DNA of 64,000 bases, taken from positions 248,001-312,000 of the forward strand of contig CAJXSL010000004.1 in the NCBI GenBank assembly GCA_913060875.1. Direction: 5' to 3'. Numbering within the stretch: position 1 is the stretch's first letter; each line of letters begins with the position of its first letter. Shown in pieces: positions 1-7,169 of the stretch. The notes below the pieces were generated by a model. It worked only from the letters and a program-made list of their open reading frames with translations. It had not been told where the DNA came from and ran no database searches. The translations under genes were made by a program, and so were the position numbers. Source of the stretch: an uncultured Desulfobacteraceae bacterium (lineage in GTDB: Bacteria > Desulfobacterota > Desulfobacteria > Desulfobacterales > UBA5852).

Positions 1-1284
1 TACCCGCCCGAGCGGGTGCAGGCCATCACCGGCGTGGCCGTACGCGACATCGAGGCAATGGCCGATCTGTATGCCAATCACGGCCCGAGCGCCCTCCTCT
101 ACGCCATGGGCATCACCCAGCACACCACCGGCGTGGACAACGTCAAATCCTGCTGCAACCTGGCCCTGCTCTGCGGCTACGTGGGCGCGGCCGGCGGGGG
201 CGTCAATCCGCTGCGGGGGCAGAACAATGTCCAGGGCGCCTGCGACATGGGCGGCCTGCCCAATGTCTTCACCGGCTACCAGCCCGTGACCGTTCCGGAA
301 AACGTGGAGAAGTTCTCCCAGGCCTGGGGCCGTCCCCTGTCGGACAAGCCCGGCCTGACCATCACCGACATGGTGGGCGCCATGCTGGACGGCCGTCTCC
401 GGGCCCTCTACGTGATCGGCGAAAACCCCAAGCTCAGCGACCCGGACTGGAACCACCTGCACCACGCCCTGAAGAAGCTCGACCTGCTGATCGTCCAGGA
501 CCTGTTCCTCTCCGAGACCGCCCAGATCGCCGACGTGATTCTGCCGGCGGCCGCGGTGGCCGAGAAGGACGGCACCTTTACCAGCTCCGAGCGCCGCTGC
601 GCCCGCATCCACAAAGCGGTGGAGCCGGTGGGCCAGGCCCTGTCCGACTGGGAGATCATCAGCCGCCTGTCCACGGCCATGGGCTATCCCATGGAATATG
701 CGGGCCCCAGCGACATCTTCGATGAAATGGCGTCCCTGACGCCCAAGAGCTATGCCGGCATGTCCTACGAGCGCCTGGGGCTAGACGGCCTGCAGTGGCC
801 CTGTCCGGACAGCGATCACCCCGGCACGCCCATCCTGCATACCCAGAGCTGCGCCCGCGGCCTCGGCAAGTTCCACGCCATCGCCTACCAGGATCCGGCG
901 GAGATGCCCGACCAGGAATACCCCTACTTCCTGACCACGGGCCGCATGTTCGCCCACTACCATACCGGTACGATGACGCGCATCTCGCCCCACCTGGATG
1001 CCGAGCAGCGCCGGGGCTATGTCAGCATTCACCCCGCCGATGCCAGCAAACTGGACATCGCCGACGGCGACCTGCTGGTGCTGGCCTCCCGCCGCGGGGA
1101 GATGGAAGCCCCGGCCCGGGTGAACGCCAACGTCCAGCCGGGCTGCCTGTTCATGCCGATTCACTTCGGCGAAAACCCGGCCAATGTGCTCACCAACGCG
1201 GAAGCCTATGACCCCCTGGCCAAGATCCCCGAGTTCAAGGTCAGCGCCGTGCGCGTGGCCAAGGCCCCGGAAGCCCGTCCCTGA
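1..1284 (+). CDS. fdhA: Formate dehydrogenase alpha subunit, C-terminal part (5' end outside window)
   Basis: The frame is open from base 1 and stops at 1282-1284, giving about 427 residues, so only the C-terminal half to two thirds of a molybdopterin (Mo or W) oxidoreductase is present. Motifs seen are YAMGITQHTTGVDN, GGGVNPLRGQNNVQGACDMG and a later YFLTTGRMFAHYHTGTMTR segment followed by HPADA and MPIHFGENPANVLT, the pattern of the FdhA/FdhF group. The last ~120 residues form the molybdopterin dinucleotide-binding domain. The enzyme oxidises formate to CO2, passing electrons to an iron-sulfur partner that must lie upstream. The selenocysteine/cysteine site and the iron-sulfur cluster are outside the window, so the subtype cannot be settled. 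An oxyanion importer lies near 8-11 kb and could supply the metal. Confidence 0.93.
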   Translation, partial: YPPERVQAITGVAVRDIEAMADLYANHGPSALLYAMGITQHTTGVDNVKSCCNLALLCGYVGAAGGGVNPLRGQNNVQGACDMGGLPNVFTGYQPVTVPENVEKFSQAWGRPLSDKPGLTITDMVGAMLDGRLRALYVIGENPKLSDPDWNHLHHALKKLDLLIVQDLFLSETAQIADVILPAAAVAEKDGTFTSSERRCARIHKAVEPVGQALSDWEIISRLSTAMGYPMEYAGPSDIFDEMASLTPKSYAGMSYERLGLDGLQWPCPDSDHPGTPILHTQSCARGLGKFHAIAYQDPAEMPDQEYPYFLTTGRMFAHYHTGTMTRISPHLDAEQRRGYVSIHPADASKLDIADGDLLVLASRRGEMEAPARVNANVQPGCLFMPIHFGENPANVLTNAEAYDPLAKIPEFKVSAVRVAKAPEARP

Positions 1285-1291
1285 AAACAAA

Positions 1292-1322
1292 TCCGGCCGG
1301 ACGCTCACAGCGTCCGGCCGGA
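1292..1322 (-). terminator. 14-bp hairpin between fdhA and the cassette array
   Basis: The arms 1292-1305 and 1309-1322 are perfect inverted repeats with a 3-nt loop. Read on the minus strand the stem is followed by a T-rich tract (ATTTGTTTTC), so it fits an intrinsic terminator for leftward transcripts leaving the cassette array. On the plus strand, after fdhA, no T tract follows, so termination there would be weaker. Confidence 0.7.
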
Positions 1323-1339
1323 AAGTAAAATACCTGCGT

Positions 1340-1372
1340 GCTAAAACGTAGACTTCCCACCCGACAGGTTTT
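1340..1372 (-). repeat. Degenerate or truncated attC-like site at the outer end of the array
   Basis: On the minus strand the segment begins AAAACCTGTCG and ends ACGTTTTAGC. The AACCTGTCG part matches the start of the attC site at 3278-3341, and AAAAC/GTTTT can pair as the outer arms. It is much shorter than the other sites, so this is a weak call, supported mainly by its place downstream of the last cassette ORF. Confidence 0.3.
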
Positions 1373-1383
1373 ATCTAAGTCAC

Positions 1384-1800
1384 TTAATTTTTTAGCTTTA
1401 TTTTAAATCGGCACGCATCATCCCCCGACAGGATGGATTTGAGCATGTCAATCTCAAAATCCTGATTAAGACCGATCTCAAATTTATGCTGAAGATTGCC
1501 GAGTGTGCAGAAGCAGAGCGTCTTCGATGCACCATCTGTGTCTTCATTAACTAACGGGCAATAGCACCGGTCGAACACCACATAGTATTGACCGTCTTCG
1601 TTCACCACTCGCCATTGGCTGATGAGGTTATCGAGAAAATCCAAGTCGTTTCTTGAGTTCTTCTTAATTTCAAGAAGCTTTTCATCCGGGAGATGCGTGA
1701 AGGGACATTTTGCACCACACCCACCTAAAATGCGTTTTCTTGTTGGCTCATCAACATTTTCATCGAGCTGGTTCAGCAATTCCTTTATCCAGATTGTCAT
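1384..1800 (-). CDS. Cysteine-rich cassette protein, DUF6144-like
   Basis: A 138-residue protein starting at the ATG MTIWIKELL (1800); a longer frame reaches 1884 but would overlap the next gene. Visible features are GGCGAKCPFTHL near residue 25, then CYCPLV, LCFCTLGN and a terminal GDDACRFKIKL. The Cys spacing with a final GD..C.F motif resembles small DUF6144-type proteins and the last part of V4R or L-2-amino-thiazoline-4-carboxylate hydrolase-like folds. I cannot name a function. The protein is probably cytoplasmic, with several cysteines that could bind metal or an Fe-S cluster. It is the last ORF of the cassette array and lies 20 nt after the neighbour at 1821-2258 without a clear attC between them, so the two may share one cassette. 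Confidence 0.75.
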   Translation of the reverse strand: MTIWIKELLNQLDENVDEPTRKRILGGCGAKCPFTHLPDEKLLEIKKNSRNDLDFLDNLISQWRVVNEDGQYYVVFDRCYCPLVNEDTDGASKTLCFCTLGNLQHKFEIGLNQDFEIDMLKSILSGDDACRFKIKLKN

Positions 1801-1820
1801 GGGTTTTCTTCCACTATCAA

Positions 1821-2258
1821 TTAATGAAATTTTCGGGCTAAGCGGTTGTTTTGCCGCACATAATCTGTAAATTCTTGAGACCACGGCAAATCAATTGTCA
1901 TTTCTTGCGGATCATTTAGTTCAAGTTTGCCGTATGCATAATCAGATAATTGTGTGTTTTTTGATGCGGATGGCGAGTTCAGAGCGCCGTCAATTGATTG
2001 TGTCGTATCGGACAGGGTAATTTTCAAGATTTTTTCCCAGGGTATCAATGCTGAGGATGTAAACCAACTCAGTGGTATTGTATCTGAAAAAACAAGTCCC
2101 TTTGAAGAAAGCGATACTTTTTTTGTTCGAATGTCACAGGCATCTTTGATCGTAAGCCGGCATTTACCGATTATATATTTGGGGAAGCCAAATTCAAATT
2201 TCATTTGGAATTGGGAAGAGAGCTGATATCGACTTTTAAGAGTTGCCCAGATATTCAT
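1821..2258 (-). CDS. Hypothetical cassette protein
   Basis: A 145-residue ORF from the ATG at 2258 (MNIWATLKSRYQLSS). The frame stays open up to 2360, but that extension runs through the attC-like site. The protein is soluble and beta-rich in appearance, with FGFPKYIIGKCRLTIKD and SLSSKGLVFSDTIPLSW segments that suggest a PH-like or lipid-binding fold; this is only an impression. No catalytic motif is seen. The AT-rich codon use contrasts with the GC-rich genes outside the island. No good Shine-Dalgarno sequence precedes the start, as is common for integron cassette genes. Confidence 0.6.
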   Translation of the reverse strand: MNIWATLKSRYQLSSQFQMKFEFGFPKYIIGKCRLTIKDACDIRTKKVSLSSKGLVFSDTIPLSWFTSSALIPWEKILKITLSDTTQSIDGALNSPSASKNTQLSDYAYGKLELNDPQEMTIDLPWSQEFTDYVRQNNRLARKFH

Positions 2259-2314
2259 AATGAACGCTTTTTCTTGGTAGAAAAGTAGGTGATTAATTTG
2301 AAAGTTGCCCGGAT

Positions 2315-2356
2315 ATTTAACGCAAAGGTTACCTGTGTAGCATGTCTGCGTTCGGT
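2315..2356 (-). repeat. Short attC-like recombination site
   Basis: On the minus strand the segment runs from ACCGAAC to GTTAAAT, the latter a match to the R' consensus GTTRRRY. AACGCA and TGCGTT pair as outer arms. At 42 bp it is short for an attC. The GNAT gene ends inside it, which is typical of cassettes. Confidence 0.45.
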
Positions 2357-2847
2357 GCACCGTTTAATTGGCCGTTTTTTTCCTCATTGAGATCCAACAC
2401 CCAGTACACGACACCGGGAAGCGGATTTTTATAATATGGTTCCGTTCTGCGAAAGCCGAGTTTCTTATAAAGATTCATGGCTTCTGTGAGCCTGTCGAGT
2501 GTATCGAGCCGCATCAATGAGTAGCCAAGTTCCCGTGCGACCACAATAATCTCCCGGGCAAGTCGTCTGCCCAAGCCTATCCCTCTGGCCTCTGGTATGA
2601 CAAAAAGACGCTTCATCTCGCATATACCATCGTCCAGTCTGCGAACAGCAACACACCCGACTATTCTTTCTCCTTCAAGACCTACGAGGAGATCACCACC
2701 AGGAGGCGAATACTTTCCAGGCAAACTGGCCAGTTCCTCCTCGTAACTTTGGAAACATAGATCGACATCCAGGAATGCTTCGTATTTCCGGAAGAGCAAA
2801 CGTACCTCTTCAATCTCTGTTTTCGTCTGTGCTTGTTTTATTCTCAT
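2329..2847 (-). CDS. GNAT family N-acetyltransferase (cassette gene)
   Basis: A 172-residue single-domain GNAT. The acetyl-CoA binding motif A is clear in the middle: MKRLFVIPEARGIGLGRRLA, followed by EIIVVARELGYSLMRLDTL and then MNLYKKLGFRRTEPYY, the normal order for this fold. It probably acetylates a small molecule or peptide amine; the substrate is unknown. The start (ATG at 2847) lies 6 nt from the neighbouring attC and the stop lies inside the next one, so the whole reading frame fills one cassette. Small acetyltransferases, including aminoglycoside resistance enzymes, are frequent integron cargo, but nothing here marks it as a resistance gene. Confidence 0.9.
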   Translation of the reverse strand: MRIKQAQTKTEIEEVRLLFRKYEAFLDVDLCFQSYEEELASLPGKYSPPGGDLLVGLEGERIVGCVAVRRLDDGICEMKRLFVIPEARGIGLGRRLAREIIVVARELGYSLMRLDTLDRLTEAMNLYKKLGFRRTEPYYKNPLPGVVYWVLDLNEEKNGQLNGAPNADMLHR

Positions 2848-2853
2848 TTCTCA

Positions 2854-2917
2854 GGCCAACGACTAAGCTGAGACGCGCGGCAGTTTGCGCGTCGATTTCT
2901 CAAGCGCCAGGTTATGC
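2854..2917 (-). repeat. attC recombination site
   Basis: A 64-bp imperfect palindrome. On the minus strand it runs from GCATAACCTGGCGCTTGAG to CGTTGGCC, with an inner perfect GACGCGC/GCGCGTC stem and an 8-nt loop. The AACCTG.CGCTTGAG part is shared with the site at 3278-3341. It lies immediately downstream of the ORF at 2958-3281 and upstream of the GNAT start, as expected for a cassette boundary. Confidence 0.75.
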
Positions 2918-2957
2918 ATGGTTTGTATTCAGATAATACAATTCATTTAACCTGTGT

Positions 2958-3281
2958 TTATCTAAATATTGCTGAACAATTGTCACATTTTTTTGGGGTA
3001 CCGAATTTAATGCTTTTGGCAATGGAATATCCGCAATTAGGGCAACCAATCTTCATGAATCTGGCAATCTGGTAACAATAAATTATCCCCAAAGACAATA
3101 TGGCCAAAAGGGCAAGCCATGATGGTGCATTAAGGTGATCAATAAGGTATCCAACTGCCGCAAAAATCAAAAACGTAATGAGAGCATTTCTTAAACGGCG
3201 GTTGATTTCTGGTTTTATTGATTCTTTGAACTCATTTGTTAGGTCAACTCTCGCCAAACTCAAAATCCTACCTTGCTGCAT
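2958..3281 (-). CDS. Membrane-anchored zinc-ribbon protein (cassette gene)
   Basis: A 107-residue protein from the ATG at 3281 (MQQGRILSLARVDLTN); the 5' extension to 3323 would run through an attC. Two hydrophobic segments near residues 35-50 and 55-75 are followed by a short C-terminal zinc ribbon CPNCGYSIA...KKCDNC. This predicts two membrane passes with the ribbon on the cytoplasmic side. No enzyme motif is present and the function is unknown. The gene is bounded by attC-like sites on both sides. A second cassette (3876-4220) has the same layout with unrelated sequence. Confidence 0.7.
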   Translation of the reverse strand: MQQGRILSLARVDLTNEFKESIKPEINRRLRNALITFLIFAAVGYLIDHLNAPSWLALLAILSLGIIYCYQIARFMKIGCPNCGYSIAKSIKFGTPKKCDNCSAIFR

Positions 3282-3341
3282 AACGTTTAATCTGTGTGGG
3301 CGGAGCGGTATTCTTCGTCCCAACTCAAGCGACAGGTTAGC
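3278..3341 (-). repeat. attC recombination site
   Basis: On the minus strand the site runs from GCTAACCTGTCGCTTGAG to AAACGTTATGC, with GTTGGGACGAAG and a CCGCTCCGCCC segment forming the imperfect inner arms. It shares the AACCTG.CGCTTGAG start with the site at 2854-2917. It lies between the stop of the lipoprotein ORF and the start of the zinc-ribbon ORF, whose ATG overlaps the site edge. Confidence 0.75.
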
Positions 3342-3346
3342 AATAT

Positions 3347-3817
3347 CTACTGAATTCTGTGAAAAACAACCTTAAGGGGGTTTTCATCCAAATTCATAAG
3401 GACGACCATCTTTGTTTTTGATAATTCCAATATCTTTGCTCTGTCCTCACCATTATCCGTATGATCTACATTTTTTACAAAGTCGATAAGCTCTTTATCT
3501 CCATTATAATTATAAAATTTGTAATCGATTGTATTCTCTATTATATATAATCCATCGATTCGCCAGGTACTAATATCTCTGTAATGCCAAGTAGCCTTTT
3601 TATCACCAACTTTAAAAGCGTACTCACCTTCCACCAGACATTTACCTGATTCCTCATAGGATACCATCGCATTAATTAATACTGTTGAAGACGAGTCACC
3701 TAATTGATTTGTGAATTTCCAAGTTCCGACTAAATCCGATGGAGAATAGGTTCTTTGATAACTACAACTGCAAATAAAAATAATAATTATAAGCCATATT
3801 GATCGAAAAGGATTCAT
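3347..3817 (-). CDS. Small predicted lipoprotein (cassette gene)
   Basis: A 156-residue protein with an N-terminal hydrophobic stretch ending in a lipobox-like IFICSC at about residues 13-18, then a polar beta-rich domain containing LVGTWKFTNQLG and a later WRIDGLYIIENTIDY. The LVGTW start followed by short strands resembles lipocalin-like or META-type small secreted domains, but I do not assign a family. It should be exported and lipid-anchored. The AT-rich sequence differs strongly from the flanking chromosome. An attC-like site lies just past its stop. Confidence 0.7.
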   Translation of the reverse strand: MNPFRSIWLIIIIFICSCSYQRTYSPSDLVGTWKFTNQLGDSSSTVLINAMVSYEESGKCLVEGEYAFKVGDKKATWHYRDISTWRIDGLYIIENTIDYKFYNYNGDKELIDFVKNVDHTDNGEDRAKILELSKTKMVVLMNLDENPLKVVFHRIQ

Positions 3818-3833
3818 ACTATTTATGTCACTT

Positions 3834-3893
3834 GCTAACGCCGCGTGTTAGGGGCGGCATGGTTTTCGCCGTCCCCTACAAACGCATGTTATG
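3834..3893 (-). repeat. attC recombination site
   Basis: A 60-bp imperfect palindrome, on the minus strand from CATAACATGCG to CGCGGCGTTAGC, with a strong inner GTAGGGGACGGC/GCCGCCCCTAAC pairing around a short loop. The GTTAGC end matches the attC core. It overlaps the 3' end of the ORF at 3876-4220 and precedes the lipoprotein gene start. It is the clearest of the attC sites. Confidence 0.8.
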
Positions 3894-4220
3894 TTTTCGT
3901 TCTATTTTTAATTCCGGGTGTCTTTCATAAAAGCCATCCAGTTCATAAAGACTCACTTTACATTTTGGGCAACTATTATTTTTAGTTTCAGAGCGAATGT
4001 AGGTCGTTAAACATTCTTTGCAGATTAGATAGTCACTAACAGACTTCCATTTTCTTTTTCTTATGACAGTAATAAATAAAAATATGCCGAAAATGATTAA
4101 AAGAATTCCTGCAAATTTCGGGACTGGGACATCATATGTAGAAAACCAACCTGTTGAATAAAAGATATATCCACAAGCTATCATTAAAGCAGCAAATATT
4201 ATTTCAGATATAAATTTCAT
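3876..4220 (-). CDS. Membrane-anchored zinc-ribbon protein (first cassette)
   Basis: A 114-residue protein with hydrophobic segments at about residues 5-22 and 35-53, then a zinc ribbon CKECLTTYI...SCPKCKVSL and a short tail. The layout (two membrane segments, C-terminal four-Cys ribbon) matches the cassette product at 2958-3281, with little sequence similarity beyond the cysteines. No catalytic motif is visible and the function is unknown. The stop codon lies inside the attC site at 3834-3893. It is the cassette closest to the integrase and hence, under the usual model, the most recently inserted. Confidence 0.7.
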   Translation of the reverse strand: MKFISEIIFAALMIACGYIFYSTGWFSTYDVPVPKFAGILLIIFGIFLFITVIRKRKWKSVSDYLICKECLTTYIRSETKNNSCPKCKVSLYELDGFYERHPELKIERKHNMRL

Positions 4221-4464
4221 AAAACATAACTATAATATTATACTGCTGCGGTTTTTATACGAAAAATTGTTTCATGAAACATTCAATACAGCCTGTGCCA
4301 TAGATGACACGGCACTTACAATATTCAATATAAAACAAAAACTTATGTGAAAGTAAACATTATTTGGAGAATTTTCTTTAGACCATAATTGCAGGTTTTT
4401 CCTCTAATTCACGTTATTATCCTGCTGCAGGATAATAACAGATATAAATTATACCCAGACATTT
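4221..4464. other. AT-rich spacer between integrase 3' end and first cassette (candidate attI/leader)
   Basis: No ORF is supported here. The segment contains three inverted repeats: a perfect 14-bp palindrome TGTTTCATGAAACA at 4268-4281, a GTGCC/GGCAC pair near 4295-4318, and a 27-bp palindrome at 4413-4439. In an integron whose integrase faces its cassettes, attI and the cassette promoter would be expected in this interval. No attI core could be identified by eye, so the role is inferred from position only. Confidence 0.4.
4413..4439. repeat. 27-bp perfect palindrome downstream of intI
   Basis: Two 13-nt arms (starting GTTATTATCCTGC) flank a single central base. It lies 26 bp past the integrase stop. 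The 1-nt loop and lack of a T tract argue against an intrinsic terminator; a protein-binding site or recombination site is more likely. Its function is unknown. Confidence 0.6.
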
Positions 4465-5280
4465 CTAATCCAATGGGCTAACAACACCATGCTTGTTTTT
4501 GTTGACCACATGCGTATAGATCATCGTCGTTCGCAAGTCCGTATGCCCCAATAAGTCTTGAATTGTACGAATGTCATAGCCGTTTTCAAGCAGATGAGTG
4601 GCAAAACTGTGTCGCAACGTATGGACGGTTACCTGCTTATTGATAGCGGCTTTTGCGCGCGCGGACTTGATCGCCCTTCTTAAATTGTCAGGATAGAGAT
4701 GATGCCGACGAAAAATTTCGGTTCTTGGATCACGCGAATCTTTGTGCGATGGAAAAATCCAGAATCATCCCCATTCTTTTCCTGCATTCGGATACTTTTT
4801 CTCAAGAGCCAAAGGCATCATGACGCCATTAGCATCTTTTTCGCGATCTCTTTCATAAAGCAAGCGCACCGTCTCCAGATGATCTTTTAAATTTTCTCTT
4901 AAACTCGACGGGAGCACAGTTTCCCGATCCTTGTCGCCTTTTCCAGATCGCACAGTTACCGCCTCACGTTCAAAATCGATATCTTTAACCCTAAGATTCA
5001 CACACTCGGCCAAACGCAGTCCACATCCATAGATCAGTCGAGCCATCAATAGATTTGTTCCTCGCATTGCCTTAAAGAGCCGATCGATTTCCGAGCGCGT
5101 CAATACCACTGGCAGCCGTTTCGTCCTCCTGGCCCTGATAGCATCGGCAATATCGCCGAGATCCTTGTTTAGCGTGTGCCTGAACAAGAAAAGAATTGCA
5201 TTGATAAAAGGTAAGTTTTGAAATTCTGCATAACCTTGGCAGCTATCAAAAACCATACCAGCTAATCGAGACAGTAAATT
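4465..5280 (-). pseudogene. intI: Integron integrase (IntI-type tyrosine recombinase), interrupted
   Basis: Reading leftward, homology to IntI starts near FINAILFLFRHTL (about 5210) and runs through RARRTKRLPVVLTRSEIDRL, YGCGLRLAECVNLRVKDID (first catalytic Arg), SGKGDKDR (Lys) and LALEKKYPNAGKEWG, the IntI-specific segment. There the frame meets TGA at 4765-4767, where relatives have Trp. The same frame then continues without error for 100 codons: [24 protein letters not shown] (HxxR), [16 protein letters not shown] (His and the nucleophile Tyr) and ends VVSPLD, stop at 4465. No N-terminal SAM-like domain is recognisable upstream. The gene is therefore probably inactive, by a 5' loss plus one nonsense codon, unless the TGA is read through or is a sequencing error. 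It points the same way as the cassettes. Confidence 0.85.
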
Positions 5281-5890
5281 CAGATGGTTATCACGGCATA
5301 AATCGTCCGATAGCACTATTAACGGTGCACTGTGCCCTGATTTTTGTGCAAACTGCCGCATTGTTGAGTTGCGGAATGCCCGGCCACAAATAACGATGTG
5401 CATAGGCCTTTTTCGGACCTGCGAGGGAATGCAACTGTGACGACAACGAAGCCACTGCATCCCGCGGTCCGTATTTAAGTGGCAAGACTTGCACCACGGT
5501 TTCCCGCATTGCACGGGTAAGGCGGGGGCCGGCGAAGGGGTTTATGCTCAAAACGCTTATCAGGTTTTTTACATGATGACAAGGACTTGCCAGGGAGAAC
5601 GGTTCCTCTGCAGGACACTGAAATTTTGGGGAAAAGCGGGGTCTGTCGGAAAGCGCTAAAGCGGGGAATTCGGTTTCCTGATCACCTCTTGAATGGTGGG
5701 AAAGCGTACTGGATTCCGGATCGCGTCCGGAATGACCGATTAAGATCCTTTCCAATTCAGAAATGAGCGTATTTTGGCACGGGGACGGCTATACAAGGGT
5801 ATTTGAATCCGACCTTTGGCCCTGGAATCCTCGAATCCTTGAATCCTCTTCCCCCTTAACAAGAGAAACCCACCTAAAAATCAGCCCTCC
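5281..5890. other. Intergenic, degenerate; no supported gene
   Basis: Long frames exist on the minus strand, but their translations show no recognisable domain and have biased composition. The stretch carries an ATTCCGGA/TCCGGAAT palindrome at 5713-5733 and a motif made of repeats of TCGAATCCTTGAATCC at about 5827-5848, both of which recur in other intergenic gaps of this window. A remnant of the missing integrase N-terminus might be hidden here in other frames, but I could not find it. Confidence 0.5.
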
Positions 5891-6898
5891 TCACGGCAGC
5901 CGATAAATCACGCCCCCCCACGTAAGCCCGGCCCCCAGCCCGATAAAGAGGACATTGTCCCCGGGCTTGAGCATTTTCTTTTCCATCAACTCGTCCATGG
6001 CGATGGGAATGGTGGCGCTGGTGGTGTTGCCGTATTCCTGGATGTTGTTGTAGATCTTTTCTTCGGGCAGTTTCAGGCGGTCCCGGAATGCTTCGTTGAT
6101 CCGCAGGTTGGCCTGGTGGGGCACCACCATGTCGATGTCCGCCAGCTCCAATCCGGCTTTGGCCAGCACCTCGCCGGCCACCTCCGGCAGGCGGGTGACG
6201 GCCATCTTGAAAACGGTGCGCCCATCCATGTAGGGGAAGTATTCCCTGTTGGCCAGCATGTCGGGATCCATGGCGTAACCGCTCTTGCGGGCCGGAATCC
6301 CCACCTGCAAGGCATTGGCATGCTTGCCGTCCGCATGAAAGACGGATGCCAGGATACCGACCGCTGCATCCGTTTCTTCCGCTGCAATGCAGACCGCCCC
6401 GGCGCCGTCGGCAAAGATAACAGCCGTATCGCGGTTGGCGGTGGTCTTCTCCATGAACCGGCTCTGGTAATCCGCGCCGACCAGCAGGACCTTGCGGACG
6501 AGACCGCTGCGGATGTAGGCATCGCAAACCTCCAGCCCATGCAGAAAGCCGGTGCACTGCTGGCGGATATCCAGGGCCGGCTTATAGCCGCCGCCCAGTT
6601 TGTCCTGCAGGTGCGCCCCCGCACCGGGGATGTAGGTGTCCGACGTCATGGTGGCCATGACAATCAGGTCCGGGTCGGAAGGTGCCCACCCGGCGCGGCC
6701 CAGGGCGACCCGGGAGGCTTCCAGGGCAAGGTCCGAGGTGCCCACGTCATCCCCGTCCGGCACCCAGTAGCGGGCTTCGATCCCGGTGCGCTGCCGGATC
6801 CATTCGTCCGTGGTGTCCATCATGTGGGTCAGGTCCTCGTTGGTGACCCGGTTGGCCGGAAGATATCTGGCGGTGCTTTTGATAATGGCGCGTTTCAT
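5891..6898 (-). CDS. fabH: 3-oxoacyl-ACP synthase III (FabH-like)
   Basis: Condenses an acyl-CoA with malonyl-ACP to start fatty acid synthesis, in the cytoplasm. From the ATG at 6898 (MKRAIIKSTARYLP, preceded by GAGG at good spacing) the protein has 335 residues, normal for FabH; a longer frame upstream has no support. Catalytic residues are all visible: Cys115 in RQQCTGFLHG, His in VVPHQANLRI and Asn in EYGNTTSATIP, with the C-terminal GLGAGLTWGG loop. The gene stands alone, without fabD, fabG or acpP, so it may be a secondary copy or act in a specialised acyl chain pathway; several KASIII-like enzymes in secondary metabolism look the same. Confidence 0.92.
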   Translation of the reverse strand: MKRAIIKSTARYLPANRVTNEDLTHMMDTTDEWIRQRTGIEARYWVPDGDDVGTSDLALEASRVALGRAGWAPSDPDLIVMATMTSDTYIPGAGAHLQDKLGGGYKPALDIRQQCTGFLHGLEVCDAYIRSGLVRKVLLVGADYQSRFMEKTTANRDTAVIFADGAGAVCIAAEETDAAVGILASVFHADGKHANALQVGIPARKSGYAMDPDMLANREYFPYMDGRTVFKMAVTRLPEVAGEVLAKAGLELADIDMVVPHQANLRINEAFRDRLKLPEEKIYNNIQEYGNTTSATIPIAMDELMEKKMLKPGDNVLFIGLGAGLTWGGVIYRLP

Positions 6899-7169
6899 CA
6901 GCGTTATCCTCTTCTTGCCGCCCATTGGCCGGGGCAGTGCTTTTATGGGCAAGTTGGCGATACGTCGGCTGGCTCGAAAGGATGACGCCGTGCTGGCAAT
7001 GCGATCAGGTGGAGTTGTGGCTTCAGGCGCTGTGACAGGATGAGAAGGCCGGCCTTCTGAACATCATAAGGCGGCGGACCTCAAGGTCAAGTTAATCTCT
7101 GAAATGCCATTGACTTGTGGGGACTGTTTTTTTGTGAAAGGCGTGATTGCTTCCTTTTCTGATAGGCCT

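Noticed and set aside
4765-4767. TGA in intI as a selenocysteine codon
   Set aside because: Relatives have Trp here, not Cys, and no functional reason for Sec exists at this position; no SECIS-like hairpin was recognised just downstream.
5291-5755. 154-residue minus-strand ORF upstream of the integrase
   Set aside because: No domain recognised; the region contains intergenic palindromes, and the translation is biased. Not listed as a gene.
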